Below, in pieces: positions 51,550 to 60,468 of a DNA stretch of 64,000 bases. Each line of letters opens with the position of its first letter. The stretch's first letter is position 1. Both the position numbers and the translations under genes were made by a program. The DNA is from Meiothermus sp. QL-1 (GTDB taxonomy: Bacteria; Deinococcota; Deinococci; Deinococcales; Thermaceae): contig NZ_QQSV01000005.1 in the NCBI RefSeq assembly GCF_003351145.1, positions 62,001-126,000 of the forward strand, read 5' to 3'. Under the pieces are notes generated by a model. That model was not told the origin of the DNA. It searched no databases and saw nothing but the letters and a program-made list of their open reading frames with translations.

Positions 51550-52538
51550 GGCAGAAGGACCGCAGCCCCGTGCACCCGGCCCTCCTTAAGGGCCCTTAGG
51601 GCCTGGTTGGCCTCCTCCAGGGCAAAAGGCATGGTCTGGGGCCGCACCCCTGCCGCCCGGGCCAAAGCCAAAAACTCCTCCCCATCCTGGCGGGTCAGGT
51701 TGGCCACGGAACGCACGCTCCGCTCCTCCCAAAGCAGGGCGTAGGGGAAGGCCGGGATATCGCTCATGTGGATGCCCGCGCAAACCACCACCCCGCCCCG
51801 CCGGGTGGCCCTCAGGGCCTGGGGCACCAGCGCCCCCACCGGGGCGAAGATCAGCGCCGCGTCCAGGGGCTCGGGGGGCAGCTGGTCGGAGCCGCCGGCC
51901 CAGACCGCCCCGAGCCTCCGGGCCAGGGCCTGGGCCTGGGTATCCCCGGGCCGGGTGAAGGCGTAAACCTCCCGGCCCTGGTGGACCGCAACCTGGGCAA
52001 TGAGGTGGGCGGCCGCCCCAAAACCGTAAAGCCCAATCCGCTCCACCCCCTCCCCAGCCAGACGGTAGGCCCGGTAGCCGATGAGCCCCGCGCAGAGCAA
52101 AGGAGCGGCCTCGAGGTCGCTGTAGCCTGCTGGAATAGCAAAGCAGTAGTCCTCCTGGGCCAGGGCATACTCGGCATACCCCCCGTCCAGGGTGTAGCCG
52201 GTGAAGAGGGCTTTATCGCAGAGGTTCTCCTGGCCTCCCCGGCAGTAGCGGCAGGCCCCACAGGTAGCGCCCAGCCAGGGCACCCCCACCCGCTCCCCCA
52301 CCCTGAAGCGGCGCGCCTCCGGCCCCACCGCCACTACCTCCCCCACGATCTCGTGCCCCAGCACCAGGGGCAGCTTGGGATGGGGCAGCTCCCCCTCGAA
52401 GATGTGGAGGTCGGTGCGGCAGACCCCGCAGGCCCGCACCCGCAGGAGGAGCTGCTTTCCGGTGGGCTCGGGCCGCTCCACCTCCCGCAGGTGAAGGGGC
52501 TCTCCCACCTTCTCCAGCCGCATCGCGCGCATTCCCAT
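51546..52538 (-). CDS. Zinc-dependent alcohol dehydrogenase family protein
   Basis: A 330-residue MDR alcohol dehydrogenase. Catalytic zinc ligands are in G-V-C-R-T-D-L-H and L-G-H-E-I-V-G; the structural zinc site is C-G-A-C-R-Y-C-R-G-G-Q-E-N-L-C. The coenzyme fold has G-L-Y-G-F-G-A-A-A-H-L, a GxGxxA variant in place of GxGxxG. This resembles the AdhA-like group with a truncated loop. TATCCT lies close upstream, so translation may begin at the third codon (ATG CGC) on a leaderless message. Substrate is unknown. Confidence 0.88.
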   Translation of the reverse strand: MGMRAMRLEKVGEPLHLREVERPEPTGKQLLLRVRACGVCRTDLHIFEGELPHPKLPLVLGHEIVGEVVAVGPEARRFRVGERVGVPWLGATCGACRYCRGGQENLCDKALFTGYTLDGGYAEYALAQEDYCFAIPAGYSDLEAAPLLCAGLIGYRAYRLAGEGVERIGLYGFGAAAHLIAQVAVHQGREVYAFTRPGDTQAQALARRLGAVWAGGSDQLPPEPLDAALIFAPVGALVPQALRATRRGGVVVCAGIHMSDIPAFPYALLWEERSVRSVANLTRQDGEEFLALARAAGVRPQTMPFALEEANQALRALKEGRVHGAAVLLP

Positions 52539-52604
52539 ACAGGATACCAGCGCAGAAAATCCCGCACCAGCACCAGGCCTTGCAAAGCACCCAAGCCCCA
52601 GGGT

Positions 52605-53801
52605 CTAGGGACCCACCTCCGGAGCCGTCCAAGCCGAGAGGCCGAGGCCTTCCAGCACCGCCCCCACCAAATACAAAGAGCCGGTCACCAGAACTGGCCA
52701 GGGCTCCTGGCGGGCCGCCGCGGCAGCATGCTCCAGGGCCTCCAGGGGGTCCTCAAAGTAGGGTGAGGCCCGAACCCGCTGCAACTCCGCCCCGCGCAGG
52801 GCCCCCCGGCCTGCCCAGGCGTAGCGGAGGCTTTTGGTCTTGGGGAGCAGGGCCCCCAAAGTCGAAGCGTAGTCCTTGCGCGGAAAGGCGCCGAACACCA
52901 GATGAAAGCCCTCGAACTCCTCCGCTAGGGCCCGCGCGGCCGGCGGATTGTGGGCCCCATCCAGCACCACCGGGACCCCCCTGTACTCCAGCCGCTGCAT
53001 GCGGCCAGGGTGAAAGGCCGCGGCGAGGCCCCGGGCAATTGCTGCTTCCTCGTAGCCCAAAAGGCGCAGAGCGGCCGCGGCCAGCCGGGCGTTCTGCTGC
53101 TGGAAGCGGCCGGGCAGGGCCGGGGCCGTGGGCAGGGCGAAAAGCTCTTCTTCAGAAAGCACGTACAAAGGGGCCCCGCGCTCGCGGGCCAGGGCCCGGA
53201 CCACCTCCAGCCCCACCCCCTGAGCCCCGGTCACCACCGGCACTTCGGGCCGGATGGCCCCGGCCTTGTCCCGCGCTACCCCCTCCAGCGAACCCCCCAG
53301 GGTCTCCAGGTGGTCCTCGCCGATGTTGGTAATCACCGTAAGCCGCACCCGGGGAAGCACATTGGTGGCGTCTAGCGCTCCGCCCACCCCGGCCTCCACC
53401 GCGGCAATCCGGACCCCCTTTTGGGCGAAGTGCCGGAAGGCCAGAGCGGTGGTGAGGTCGAAGAAGGCTGGCGGCTCGAGGAAGCGCTCCTCCTGCGCCC
53501 AGCGCACAAACTCCAGCACCTCGCCTTCGGGGATGAGGCCCAGGTGGGTGCGGATCCGCTCGCGAAAGTCCACCAGGTGAGGGCTGCTGGTGGCCCCAAA
53601 GGCCTCCTTTGCTGCCCGGAAGGCTGCCTCCAGATAGGCCACCACGCTGCCCTTGCCGTTGGTGCCGATCACGTGCACCGCGGAAAAGAGCGCCTCAGGA
53701 TGGCCCAAGCGTTCCAGCAGCCCCCGGATGCGGCCGAGCCCCCGGGGAGCGCCCGCCCGGGTCTGGGAAAAAAGCCAGTTGAGCGCCTCGGAATAGGTCA
53801 C
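52605..53801 (-). CDS. folC: Folylpolyglutamate/dihydrofolate synthase
   Basis: A 398-residue Mur-ligase-like enzyme. The P-loop H-V-I-G-T-N-G-K-G-S-V-V-A-Y is near residue 45. S-S-P-H-L-V-D-F-R-E-R-I, A-A-V-E-A-G-V-G-G-A-L-D-A-T-N, I-T-N-I-G-E-D-H-L-E and V-L-D-G-A-H-N-P-P-A are all present. It adds glutamate to folates and often also makes dihydrofolate. It lies 22 nt downstream of the VWA-domain gene on the same strand. Confidence 0.95.
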   Translation of the reverse strand: MTYSEALNWLFSQTRAGAPRGLGRIRGLLERLGHPEALFSAVHVIGTNGKGSVVAYLEAAFRAAKEAFGATSSPHLVDFRERIRTHLGLIPEGEVLEFVRWAQEERFLEPPAFFDLTTALAFRHFAQKGVRIAAVEAGVGGALDATNVLPRVRLTVITNIGEDHLETLGGSLEGVARDKAGAIRPEVPVVTGAQGVGLEVVRALARERGAPLYVLSEEELFALPTAPALPGRFQQQNARLAAAALRLLGYEEAAIARGLAAAFHPGRMQRLEYRGVPVVLDGAHNPPAARALAEEFEGFHLVFGAFPRKDYASTLGALLPKTKSLRYAWAGRGALRGAELQRVRASPYFEDPLEALEHAAAAARQEPWPVLVTGSLYLVGAVLEGLGLSAWTAPEVGP

Positions 53802-53823
53802 GGGCCTAAGATTACCCCATGCC

Positions 53824-54777
53824 TCACACCACCCTGCGCCGCCACTGGGCCAGCAGGAGGCTACCGGCTAGAAAAACCCCGGCTGCCAGGCCAAAAAGAC
53901 CGCTCACCTCAGTCCGCTGGGGCCGCCAGCCCACCACCCGGCTCAGGCTGCGGTAGGCCTGCCGCAAAGCCTCGGCCGACTCCGCGGCAAAGTACTGCCC
54001 CCCAGTGGCCTCGGCGATGGCCCGCAGGGTCTCCTCGTCGAACTGCATCCAGTACCCCCCCCAGCCCCACTCGCTCCCGCTCGGGGGCGCGTTGGGGTCT
54101 CCCCGGCGGCCCAGCCCAATGGTGTGCACCGTCACCCCCATCTCCTTGGCAAAGGCGGCGGCGTCGAGCGGGTCCGTGCCGGTGTTGTTGCGCCCGTCCG
54201 AGAGCAAAACCACCGTTGAGGGGCCCAAAGGCTTCCCATCGGCGCCCACAGGGATGGCCCGGAGGCTCTCCAGCAGCCCGTCCCCAATGGCGGTGCGGCG
54301 GGCCATCTGCAAGAGCTCGATCTGCTCCACCACCCGCTCGTGGTCGGTGGTGGGGGCCACCTCCAGGGTGGCATAGCCGGCAAAGCTCACCAGGCCCACC
54401 TTGATTCCGTCAGGCAGGGCGCGGACAAAGTTCTGGGCCTCCTTTTTGGCTGCGGTGATGCGGTCGGGCTCGATGTCCTGGGCCCGCATGGAAAGGCTGA
54501 TATCGATGGTCACAATCACCGTGGCCAGGCTGTCGGGCACCGGCAAAACCGCCTGAGGACGGGCCAATGCCAGCAGGGCCAGCAAGAGCGCCAGACCATA
54601 GAGCCCCGCGCTCAGGTGGCGCTTCCAAAGCGGCTCGGCCAGCCGGGCCAGCGGGGCCAGGTTGGGGTAGAGCACAAAGCCATCCGCCCGCCCCTGGTAG
54701 ACCAGGCGCCAGTAGAGCCAGCCCAGGAGGGGCAGGAGCAGGAGCGCCCAGAGCATCCAGGGAAGTCCAAAGGTCAC
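53824..54777 (-). CDS. VWA-domain membrane protein (BatA-like)
   Basis: 317 residues. Two N-terminal membrane helices (about 7-25 and 56-75) are followed by a von Willebrand A domain with an intact MIDAS: D-I-S-L-S (about 92-96), a Thr in the A-I-G-D-G-L region, and S-D-G-R-N-N. A C-terminal membrane helix (about 290-310) closes it. This is the topology of BatA/BatB proteins of aerotolerance-type operons, but no MoxR ATPase is adjacent. GTG 54777 is the start. It may work as a membrane scaffold. Confidence 0.82.
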   Translation of the reverse strand: MTFGLPWMLWALLLLPLLGWLYWRLVYQGRADGFVLYPNLAPLARLAEPLWKRHLSAGLYGLALLLALLALARPQAVLPVPDSLATVIVTIDISLSMRAQDIEPDRITAAKKEAQNFVRALPDGIKVGLVSFAGYATLEVAPTTDHERVVEQIELLQMARRTAIGDGLLESLRAIPVGADGKPLGPSTVVLLSDGRNNTGTDPLDAAAFAKEMGVTVHTIGLGRRGDPNAPPSGSEWGWGGYWMQFDEETLRAIAEATGGQYFAAESAEALRQAYRSLSRVVGWRPQRTEVSGLFGLAAGVFLAGSLLLAQWRRRVV

Positions 54778-54845
54778 CGCTCTACCCCCTTCACTTCAGG
54801 AAATAAATCACCTCTGAGTTTGACTGCGATTCCCCGTGCAGATGG

Positions 54846-54851
54846 TAGGCT
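54846..54851 (+). promoter_or_regulatory. Possible -10 box of the uracil-DNA glycosylase gene
   Basis: TAGGCT ends 8 nt before ATG 54860; TTGACT (54820-54825) is a good -35 by sequence but the spacer is 20 bp, longer than optimal. Confidence 0.35.
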
Positions 54852-54859
54852 TGTTTACG

Positions 54860-55522
54860 ATGCGGCTCGAGGCCCTCCACAACGAGCTGGTGGCCTGTCG
54901 GCGCTGCGCCCGCCTGGTGGCCTGGCGGGAGCAGGTGGGCCAGGAAAAGCGCGCCGCTTACCGCAGCTGGGTCTACTGGGCCAGGCCGGTGCCCGGCTTC
55001 GGCGATCCAGAGGCCTGGCTGCTCATCTTTGGCCTGGCCCCCGGGGCCCACGGCTCCAACCGCACCGGCCGCCCCTTTACCGGGGACGCCTCGGGGGACT
55101 TCCTGTACCCAGCGCTCTACCGGGCCGGGCTGGCCAACCAGCCCAGCTCCACCCACCCCGGCGATGGGCTGGTGCTGCGGGGGGTCTACATCACCGCAGC
55201 GGTGCGCTGCGCCCCGCCAGGTAACCGCCCCACAGCGGAGGAGCTCGCCGCCTGCGCCGAGTGGACCCGGCGGGAGCTGGGCCTTCTGGGGCGGGTGCGG
55301 GTATACCTGGCCCTGGGGCGGATAGCCCACCAGGCCTTGCTGGGCTACCTGGGCCTCCCCCGGGCAGCCTACCCCTTTGCCCACGGCCGGGCCTACCGGC
55401 TAAAGGAGGCCTTCCTTCTCTGCTCCTACCACGTAAGCCGACAAAACACCCAGACCGGCCGGCTCACGGCGGCCATGTTCGACCAGGTCCTGGCCCAGGC
55501 CAAGGCCCTGGCTGGGCTCTGA
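54860..55522 (+). CDS. Family 5 uracil-DNA glycosylase (UdgB)
   Basis: A 220-residue iron-sulfur UDG. The active-site motif G-L-A-P-G-A-H-G-S-N-R-T-G-R-P-F-T-G-D-A-S-G is the family 5 hallmark, lacking the polar Asp/Asn of family 4. Four cysteines for a 4Fe-4S cluster are visible (C-R-R-C near the start, V-R-C-A-P-P, and A-A-C). The late motif H-V-S-R-Q-N-T-Q-T-G-R-L-T matches Thermus UDGb. It removes uracil, hypoxanthine and other deaminated bases, valuable at high temperature. ATG 54860 is preferred over 54836 because of the promoter position. Confidence 0.92.
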   Translation: MRLEALHNELVACRRCARLVAWREQVGQEKRAAYRSWVYWARPVPGFGDPEAWLLIFGLAPGAHGSNRTGRPFTGDASGDFLYPALYRAGLANQPSSTHPGDGLVLRGVYITAAVRCAPPGNRPTAEELAACAEWTRRELGLLGRVRVYLALGRIAHQALLGYLGLPRAAYPFAHGRAYRLKEAFLLCSYHVSRQNTQTGRLTAAMFDQVLAQAKALAGL

Positions 55523-55654
55523 ACACCCAAGGTGCAAACCCCAACCGGGGTCATCGCTGCCCGCAGACCCAAGCGAGGTTGGCAACGTCACGTAACGCTT
55601 GGATGGGTCAAAATACCCTGAGTAAGAAGGATGAGTTTTTACAATCTCAGATGT

Positions 55655-55951
55655 ATGAGAAGGTTCTTGGTTTTTTTGCCTCTCTTTGTGGCGATTCTGA
55701 TGGCTTGCGCCCCAGCCACAACCGGACGCCGAGTATTCGAACTGCGCGTTGTCAATTTGTGCGGAGGGGACAACTACACCGTCAGGGTATATGCCAACCA
55801 GCAGTACCTTGGCAGGGTGACCACGGTGGAGTCCTTCTACCTACCCGCGGGCCAATACGAGCTGCGCGCCGAGGGAACCGGGCTCAACGGCGGGATGGCC
55901 ACGCGAAGCGTGTATATGGATGCCGACAAGCTGTGGACGCTATGCAGATAG
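55655..55951 (+). CDS. Small lipoprotein of unknown function
   Basis: 98 residues. The signal M-R-R-F-L-V-F-L-P-L-F-V-A-I-L-M-A-C has a lipobox with Cys about residue 18. The mature part is a small beta domain (V-V-N-L-C-G-G-D-N-Y-T-V-R-V-Y, then L-P-A-G-Q-Y-E-L-R-A) of PEGA/carboxypeptidase-regulatory flavour with two further cysteines that may pair. TACAAT (55640-55645) lies 9 nt upstream, supporting this start over ATG 55631. No family name is certain. Confidence 0.6.
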   Translation: MRRFLVFLPLFVAILMACAPATTGRRVFELRVVNLCGGDNYTVRVYANQQYLGRVTTVESFYLPAGQYELRAEGTGLNGGMATRSVYMDADKLWTLCR

Positions 55952-55988
55952 CCGGAAACCTCGAAAATTTAGGAATTTAGGGCTGGAG

Positions 55989-56072
55989 CTGGCCCTGCCT
56001 TCCTCCTAGCCGGCCAAGTGGCCACATCTTGGGCCTGTTCCGGAGCCGCTTACCCCCCAAAGGCAGGGCCAG
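55989..56072. repeat. 84-nt structured region with 13-bp inverted repeat
   Basis: CTGGCCCTGCCTT (55989-56001) and AAGGCAGGGCCAG (56060-56072) are perfect 13-bp arms. The 58-nt interior holds another hairpin GGCCA-AG-TGGCC. CCCCCC (56053-56058) can alternatively pair with GGGGGG (56073-56078). It lies between convergent genes, so a bidirectional terminator or a small RNA are both possible. Confidence 0.5.
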
Positions 56073-56096
56073 GGGGGCTTGGGCAGGTGGTCGTGG

Positions 56097-56744
56097 TTAT
56101 AAATTCGCCCTAGGATAAAGGAACTCGTAGACGAAAGCCGCCAGCCCCGCCCCTACCAGCGGCCCCAGCCAGTAGACCCAGTGGGCCGACCACTCCCCCC
56201 CAATGAGGGCCGGGCCCAGGACCCGGGCTGGGTTCATGGCCGCCTCAGAGATTGGAGCACCCACCAGGATGGCCATGGTCACCGCAAGACCGATGGCCAG
56301 GCCAGCGAAGGTATAGCGGTTGTAGACAGCGGTGCCAAGGATGACCGAGACCAGGAAGAAGGTCAGGAAGACCTCCATCATGAGGGCCTGGACCGCCGAG
56401 TAGGCCTCGCCTGGGGCGGGGGTCCCCTCAAACACCGCCTCTCCGCCGTATAAAGCCCCTACAAAAAAGGCGGCCACCAGGCCACCCAAGAGCTGGACCC
56501 CCCAGTAGCCCAAAGCCTCCGCCCAGGAGGTCCGCCCGGAGAGGAGCAGGGCAAAGGTCACCGCAGGGTTGAAATGGGCCCCGGACACCGGTCCCAGCGC
56601 CGCTACCGATAGGCCCACCGCCAGCCCCGGGGCCAGGGCCACCACCACGGGGTCGCTGCCCTGGGTGGCCGCGATGGCCCCAAGGGCCACAAAGCACAGG
56701 GTAAAAACGCCCAGAAACTCTGCCAGCATCGCACGGAGATTCAT
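56097..56744 (-). CDS. Aquaporin / MIP-family channel
   Basis: A 215-residue major intrinsic protein with six hydrophobic helices and both NPA boxes: G-A-H-F-N-P-A-V-T (about residue 58) and E-A-A-M-N-P-A-R-V-L-G-P-A-L. The selectivity Arg follows the second NPA. The second box is preceded by a small-residue loop, as in water- rather than glycerol-selective channels, but the filter cannot be judged safely. It is transcribed alone; the 3' region carries the large inverted repeat. Confidence 0.92.
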   Translation of the reverse strand: MNLRAMLAEFLGVFTLCFVALGAIAATQGSDPVVVALAPGLAVGLSVAALGPVSGAHFNPAVTFALLLSGRTSWAEALGYWGVQLLGGLVAAFFVGALYGGEAVFEGTPAPGEAYSAVQALMMEVFLTFFLVSVILGTAVYNRYTFAGLAIGLAVTMAILVGAPISEAAMNPARVLGPALIGGEWSAHWVYWLGPLVGAGLAAFVYEFLYPRANL

Positions 56745-56788
56745 CGCCGCCTCCTCTTCGGAACCTTAGGGCAGGTTAACATAGCCTC

Positions 56789-57250
56789 GTGTGGTTGCGC
56801 CTTAAGCGAGTCTACCAGGCTTTTTTACCCCACCGAGCCCGGCCCGACGACGCCTGGGCGCTGAGCGAGCTGCGGGTGGAGGAGGCCCATCTCTACCAGG
56901 CCATGGACCCCCGCGACCGGGAGCACGCGGTGCGGGTGGCCCAGCGCCTCCTCGAGCGCTATCCCGAGGCCCCCAGCTTTGTGGTGCGGGCCGCTTTGCT
57001 CCACGACTGCGGCAAGGCCCTGAGGCCCTACCGCCCCCTCGAGCGCATCCTGAGCGGGCTGGTGCCCCTGGAGGTGCCCATCGAACCCTTGCAAAAGGGC
57101 CTCCTTGGGGCCTGGCAGATCCGCCAGCACCACCCCGAGTACGGCGCGGCCCGCATCCTGGACCCTGAGGTGGCCCAGCTTGTGCGGGAGCACCACCAGC
57201 CCCAAAGCCTCTGGGCCCAGCGGCTGCGCGAGGTGGACGAGGCCTTCTAG
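56789..57250 (+). CDS. HD-domain hydrolase
   Basis: A 153-residue HD-superfamily protein. The H...HD...D pattern is visible: R-E-H-A-V-R-V-A-Q-R-L, A-A-L-L-H-D-C-G-K-A, and later H-H-P-E-Y-G-A-A with R-E-H-H-Q-P. Such small HD proteins are metal-dependent phosphohydrolases of nucleotides or inositol phosphates. Start is GTG 56789. The last 4 bp overlap the end of the convergent P5CDH gene. Substrate is unknown. Confidence 0.82.
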   Translation: MWLRLKRVYQAFLPHRARPDDAWALSELRVEEAHLYQAMDPRDREHAVRVAQRLLERYPEAPSFVVRAALLHDCGKALRPYRPLERILSGLVPLEVPIEPLQKGLLGAWQIRQHHPEYGAARILDPEVAQLVREHHQPQSLWAQRLREVDEAF

Positions 57251-58794
57251 AAGCGCTCGGTTACGCTTTTCATCTGCAGGAAGTTGAGCAGGTAGTCGGG
57301 CCCCCCGGCCTTGGTGTCGGTTCCCGAGAGATTGAAGCCGCCAAACGGCTGCACCCCCACCAAGGCCCCGGTAATCTTGCGGTTGAAGTAGAGGTTGCCC
57401 ACGTGGAACTCCTTGCGGGCCCGCTCCAGCCGCTCCCGCCGGCGCGAGAAAACCCCCCCAGTCAGGCCGTAGCGGGTGTTGTTGGCCACCTCGAGGGCGG
57501 CCTCGAAGTCCGGAACCCGGATGACCGAGAGCACCGGGCCAAAAATCTCCTCCTGGGCGATGCGGGCCTCGGGCGCAACCTGGTCAAAAACCGTGGGGGC
57601 CACAAAGAAGCCGCTGCCCTCGAGCCGCCGCCCCCCCAGAAGCAGCCGCCCCTCCTGCCGCCCCAGCTCGATGTAGGAGAGCACCGTCTCCTCCTGCTTC
57701 TGGCTGGCCAACGGCCCCAGGTCGGGGTTCTCCTCAGCGGGGCCCACCACCAGCGCCTCAGTGCGGTTCAGCACCTCTTCCAGCAACAGGTCGTAGATGC
57801 CATCCACCACAATGAGCCTCGAGGCCGCCGAGCACTTCTGCCCCTGGAAACCAAAGGCACTCTGCACGGTGGCCTGGGCTGCGGCGGCCAGGTCGGCGCT
57901 CTCGTCCACGATGATTGCGTCCTTTCCCCCGAGCTCCAGGAAGACCCGCTTGATCCATAGCTGGCCCGGGGCCAGCCTGGCAGCCTGCTCGTTGATCTGG
58001 AGGCCCACCTCGAGCGAGCCCGTGAAATTGATGAAGCGGGTGCGGGGGTGGCGCACCAGGTAGGCCCCCACCTCGCTGCCCTCGCCCGGCAGGTAGTTGG
58101 CCACCCCGGGGGGCAGGCCGGCCTCTTCCAGGACCTCAAAGAGCTTGGCCGCGGTCACCACCGTGTCCTCGGCGGGCTTCACCACCACCGTGTTGCCCAC
58201 CACGATGGGCGCGACGGTCATACCGGTGAGGATGGCCAGGGGGAAGTTCCAGGGGGCGATGACCACCCCGGCCCCCAGGGGGATGTAGAAGGCCTCGTTG
58301 TCCTCGCCAGGGTAGGGCAGAACCGGGGCCCCGTCCTTGTACTTGAGGGCCGAGATGGCGTAGTAGCGCAGGAAATCGATGGCCTCGGCCACATCCGCGG
58401 CAGCCTCGGTCCAGTTCTTGCCGATTTCATAGACCAGCCAGGCCTCCAGCTCCCGCTGGCGGCGCTTCATGATCTGAGCGGCCTTCAGAAGGAGACGGCT
58501 GCGGTGCTCCTGGGGCCAGTCGCGCCAGGCCCTGAAAGCCTGCCAGGCTGCCTCCAGCGCAGCGTCGGCCTCAGCAATTCCGGCCTTGGCGCTCTGGCCC
58601 ACCACCTCTATGGGGTTGGAGGGGTTGGTGGAGACGATGCTCGAGGGGGTATCTACCCGCTCACCCCCGATGATTAGGGGGTAGTATCGGCCAAACTGTG
58701 CCCTCACCTCGGCCAAGGCCTTGCGCATGGCCTCAAAGGCCTCGGGGCTTTGAAAGGTCTCGATGGGTTCGGGGCGGTAGGGTTCGGGGGTCAT
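57247..58794 (-). CDS. rocA: 1-pyrroline-5-carboxylate dehydrogenase
   Basis: A 515-residue aldehyde dehydrogenase oxidising glutamate semialdehyde to glutamate with NAD. It has [14 protein letters not shown], the catalytic Glu in L-E-L-G-G-K-D, and the catalytic Cys in [13 protein letters not shown]. The C-terminal anchor [19 protein letters not shown] is specific to P5C dehydrogenases. It lies 23 nt downstream of proline dehydrogenase and completes the two-step proline-to-glutamate path, encoded as separate proteins rather than fused PutA. Confidence 0.96.
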   Translation of the reverse strand: MTPEPYRPEPIETFQSPEAFEAMRKALAEVRAQFGRYYPLIIGGERVDTPSSIVSTNPSNPIEVVGQSAKAGIAEADAALEAAWQAFRAWRDWPQEHRSRLLLKAAQIMKRRQRELEAWLVYEIGKNWTEAAADVAEAIDFLRYYAISALKYKDGAPVLPYPGEDNEAFYIPLGAGVVIAPWNFPLAILTGMTVAPIVVGNTVVVKPAEDTVVTAAKLFEVLEEAGLPPGVANYLPGEGSEVGAYLVRHPRTRFINFTGSLEVGLQINEQAARLAPGQLWIKRVFLELGGKDAIIVDESADLAAAAQATVQSAFGFQGQKCSAASRLIVVDGIYDLLLEEVLNRTEALVVGPAEENPDLGPLASQKQEETVLSYIELGRQEGRLLLGGRRLEGSGFFVAPTVFDQVAPEARIAQEEIFGPVLSVIRVPDFEAALEVANNTRYGLTGGVFSRRRERLERARKEFHVGNLYFNRKITGALVGVQPFGGFNLSGTDTKAGGPDYLLNFLQMKSVTERF

Positions 58795-58817
58795 AGGGCT
58801 CCTTTCCAGCGCCGGGG

Positions 58818-59741
58818 CTACCCCGGCAAAAGGCTGCGGGCCACAAAGAGGAGATTCTCCGGCCGCTCGGCGATGCGACGGGAAAAGTAGGGGTACCAGT
58901 CGGTACCGTAGGGCACGTAGGCCCGCACCGTGTAGCCCTCCTGGGCCAGCCTTTTCTGCTCGGCCGGGCGCACCCCATAGAGCATCTGGAACTCAAAGCG
59001 CTCCCGCTCAATACCCCGTTCGGCCGTCCAGCGCTTCATCTCCTCAATTATGCGCGGGTCGTGGGTGGCAATGGCTGTGGGCAAGCCCTTCTCCAGCGCT
59101 TTCTTGGCCAAGAGAAGGAACTGCGCGTCCACCAGCCGCTTGTCCTGAAAGGCCACCGCAGGCGGCTCCCGATAGGCCCCCTTGACGATCCTCACCGGCG
59201 TGCCCAAGGGAACCAGCGCTTCTAAGTCGCGCTCGCTGCGCTTGAGGTAGCTCTGCAGCACCACCCCAAGCCCCTCGTGGCCGGCCTCCCGCAGCCGCCG
59301 GTAAATTCGCAGGGTGGCCTCCACCCGGGGGCTGTCCTCCATGTCGATGCGCACAAAGCAGCCGGCCCGCTCGGCCTCGCGCACCACCCCCTCGAGCAGC
59401 TCCAGGGCCAGCTCTTCCCCCAGGTCCAGCCCAAGCTGGGTGAGCTTGAGGGATAGGTAGCGGGGGTAGGGCCGCGCCGCCAGGGCCTGCACCAGCCGGA
59501 TGAGCTCCTGCTGGAATCTTCGCGCCTCGGCCTCGGTGCGCACCATCTCGCCCAAAAGATCCAGGATGGCGTGCACTCCCTCCCGCTCCAGCGCCTCCAC
59601 CGCCGCCAGGGCCTCTTCCAGGGTATCCCCGGCTACAAATCGGCGGGCCAGGCGACGGGCCCGGCTGCGCACCAGGGCCTCTATGCGGGGGTTCTGGGCC
59701 ACGGCCAGCACAAAGGCGCGGTAGCTGTGATTCAGGTCCAT
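58818..59741 (-). CDS. putA: Proline dehydrogenase
   Basis: A 307-residue monofunctional PRODH, the same length as the structurally known Thermus enzyme. The FAD-binding TIM barrel shows [50 protein letters not shown], and the C-terminal [20 protein letters not shown]. It oxidises proline and passes electrons to quinone at the membrane. Its start overlaps the regulator gene by 10 nt. Confidence 0.96.
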   Translation of the reverse strand: MDLNHSYRAFVLAVAQNPRIEALVRSRARRLARRFVAGDTLEEALAAVEALEREGVHAILDLLGEMVRTEAEARRFQQELIRLVQALAARPYPRYLSLKLTQLGLDLGEELALELLEGVVREAERAGCFVRIDMEDSPRVEATLRIYRRLREAGHEGLGVVLQSYLKRSERDLEALVPLGTPVRIVKGAYREPPAVAFQDKRLVDAQFLLLAKKALEKGLPTAIATHDPRIIEEMKRWTAERGIERERFEFQMLYGVRPAEQKRLAQEGYTVRAYVPYGTDWYPYFSRRIAERPENLLFVARSLLPG

Positions 59742-60397
59742 GCTTCCTCCTGGGCGGAAAGCCTCTGGGCGACCAGGTCGCGAAAGTAGAAGACGTGCGC
59801 CCGGGCCGCCTGGGCTGCCCGCTCCGGGTCGCGGGACTTGAGCGCTGCAAGGATGGCGCGGTGCTGGGCCTGGGTGGTGGGGTGCTGGGAGAGGGCGCGC
59901 TGGAAGCCCCGCACCAAAGCTAAGCTCGAGCGCAGCTCCTCGTAGATGCGGGCCAGGGTCTTGTGGTGGGCTGCGGCCACCAAGGTGGTGTGGAACTCGA
60001 GGTCCACCTGCATCTGGCGGGTGTGGTCGTCTTTGGGGAGGCCCTCCAGGGTGGACAGCAGCGCCTCCAGGACCCCCAGCTCGGCCTGGCTGGCCCTCTC
60101 CGCCGCCAGGGCGGCGGCCTCCCCTTCAAGCAAGGCCCGCACCTCGTAGACCTCCCGCACCTCCTCGAGCAAAAGCACCCGCACCCGGGCCCCCCGGCCA
60201 GGCACCAGCTCCACCAGCCCCTCCTGGGCCAGCCGCTGCAAGGCCTCGCGCACCGGCGTGCGGCTGACGCCCAGGCTCTGGGCCAGCTCCGGCTCGAGGA
60301 TGCGGGTGCCCGGCGGCAGCAGGCCCTGCAAAATGTCCTCGCGCAGGCGGATGTAGGCGGCCTCGCGCAGCGAGCGTGGGCGCTGGAGGGCCGTCAT
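59732..60397 (-). CDS. GntR/FadR-family (FCD) regulator of proline degradation
   Basis: A 221-residue regulator: an N-terminal winged helix with [16 protein letters not shown] (about residues 38-53) and an all-helical FCD ligand domain with metal-type residues (L-E-F-H-T-T-L, A-Q-H-R-A-I). It heads the operon with PRODH and P5CDH, so proline or P5C is the likely effector (inference). ATG 60397 is preceded by TATACT at 6 nt within a perfect palindrome, indicating leaderless, self-regulated expression. Confidence 0.85.
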   Translation of the reverse strand: MTALQRPRSLREAAYIRLREDILQGLLPPGTRILEPELAQSLGVSRTPVREALQRLAQEGLVELVPGRGARVRVLLLEEVREVYEVRALLEGEAAALAAERASQAELGVLEALLSTLEGLPKDDHTRQMQVDLEFHTTLVAAAHHKTLARIYEELRSSLALVRGFQRALSQHPTTQAQHRAILAALKSRDPERAAQAARAHVFYFRDLVAQRLSAQEEAWT

Positions 60398-60411
60398 GTA
60401 TACAGTATACA
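60397..60411. promoter_or_regulatory. GntR operator overlapping the -10 box
   Basis: TGTATACAGTATACA is a perfect 15-bp palindrome (7+1+7). On the minus strand it contains the -10 TATACT (60409-60404), 6 nt before the regulator's ATG. The palindrome reaches the first base of the start codon. FCD-type GntR proteins often bind GTATAC-like dyads. Confidence 0.75.
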
Positions 60412-60468
60412 CCAGCCCGCACAGCAACCCGGTTGACACCCGGGGGGGTTTGCCAGGAGCCTGGGGGC

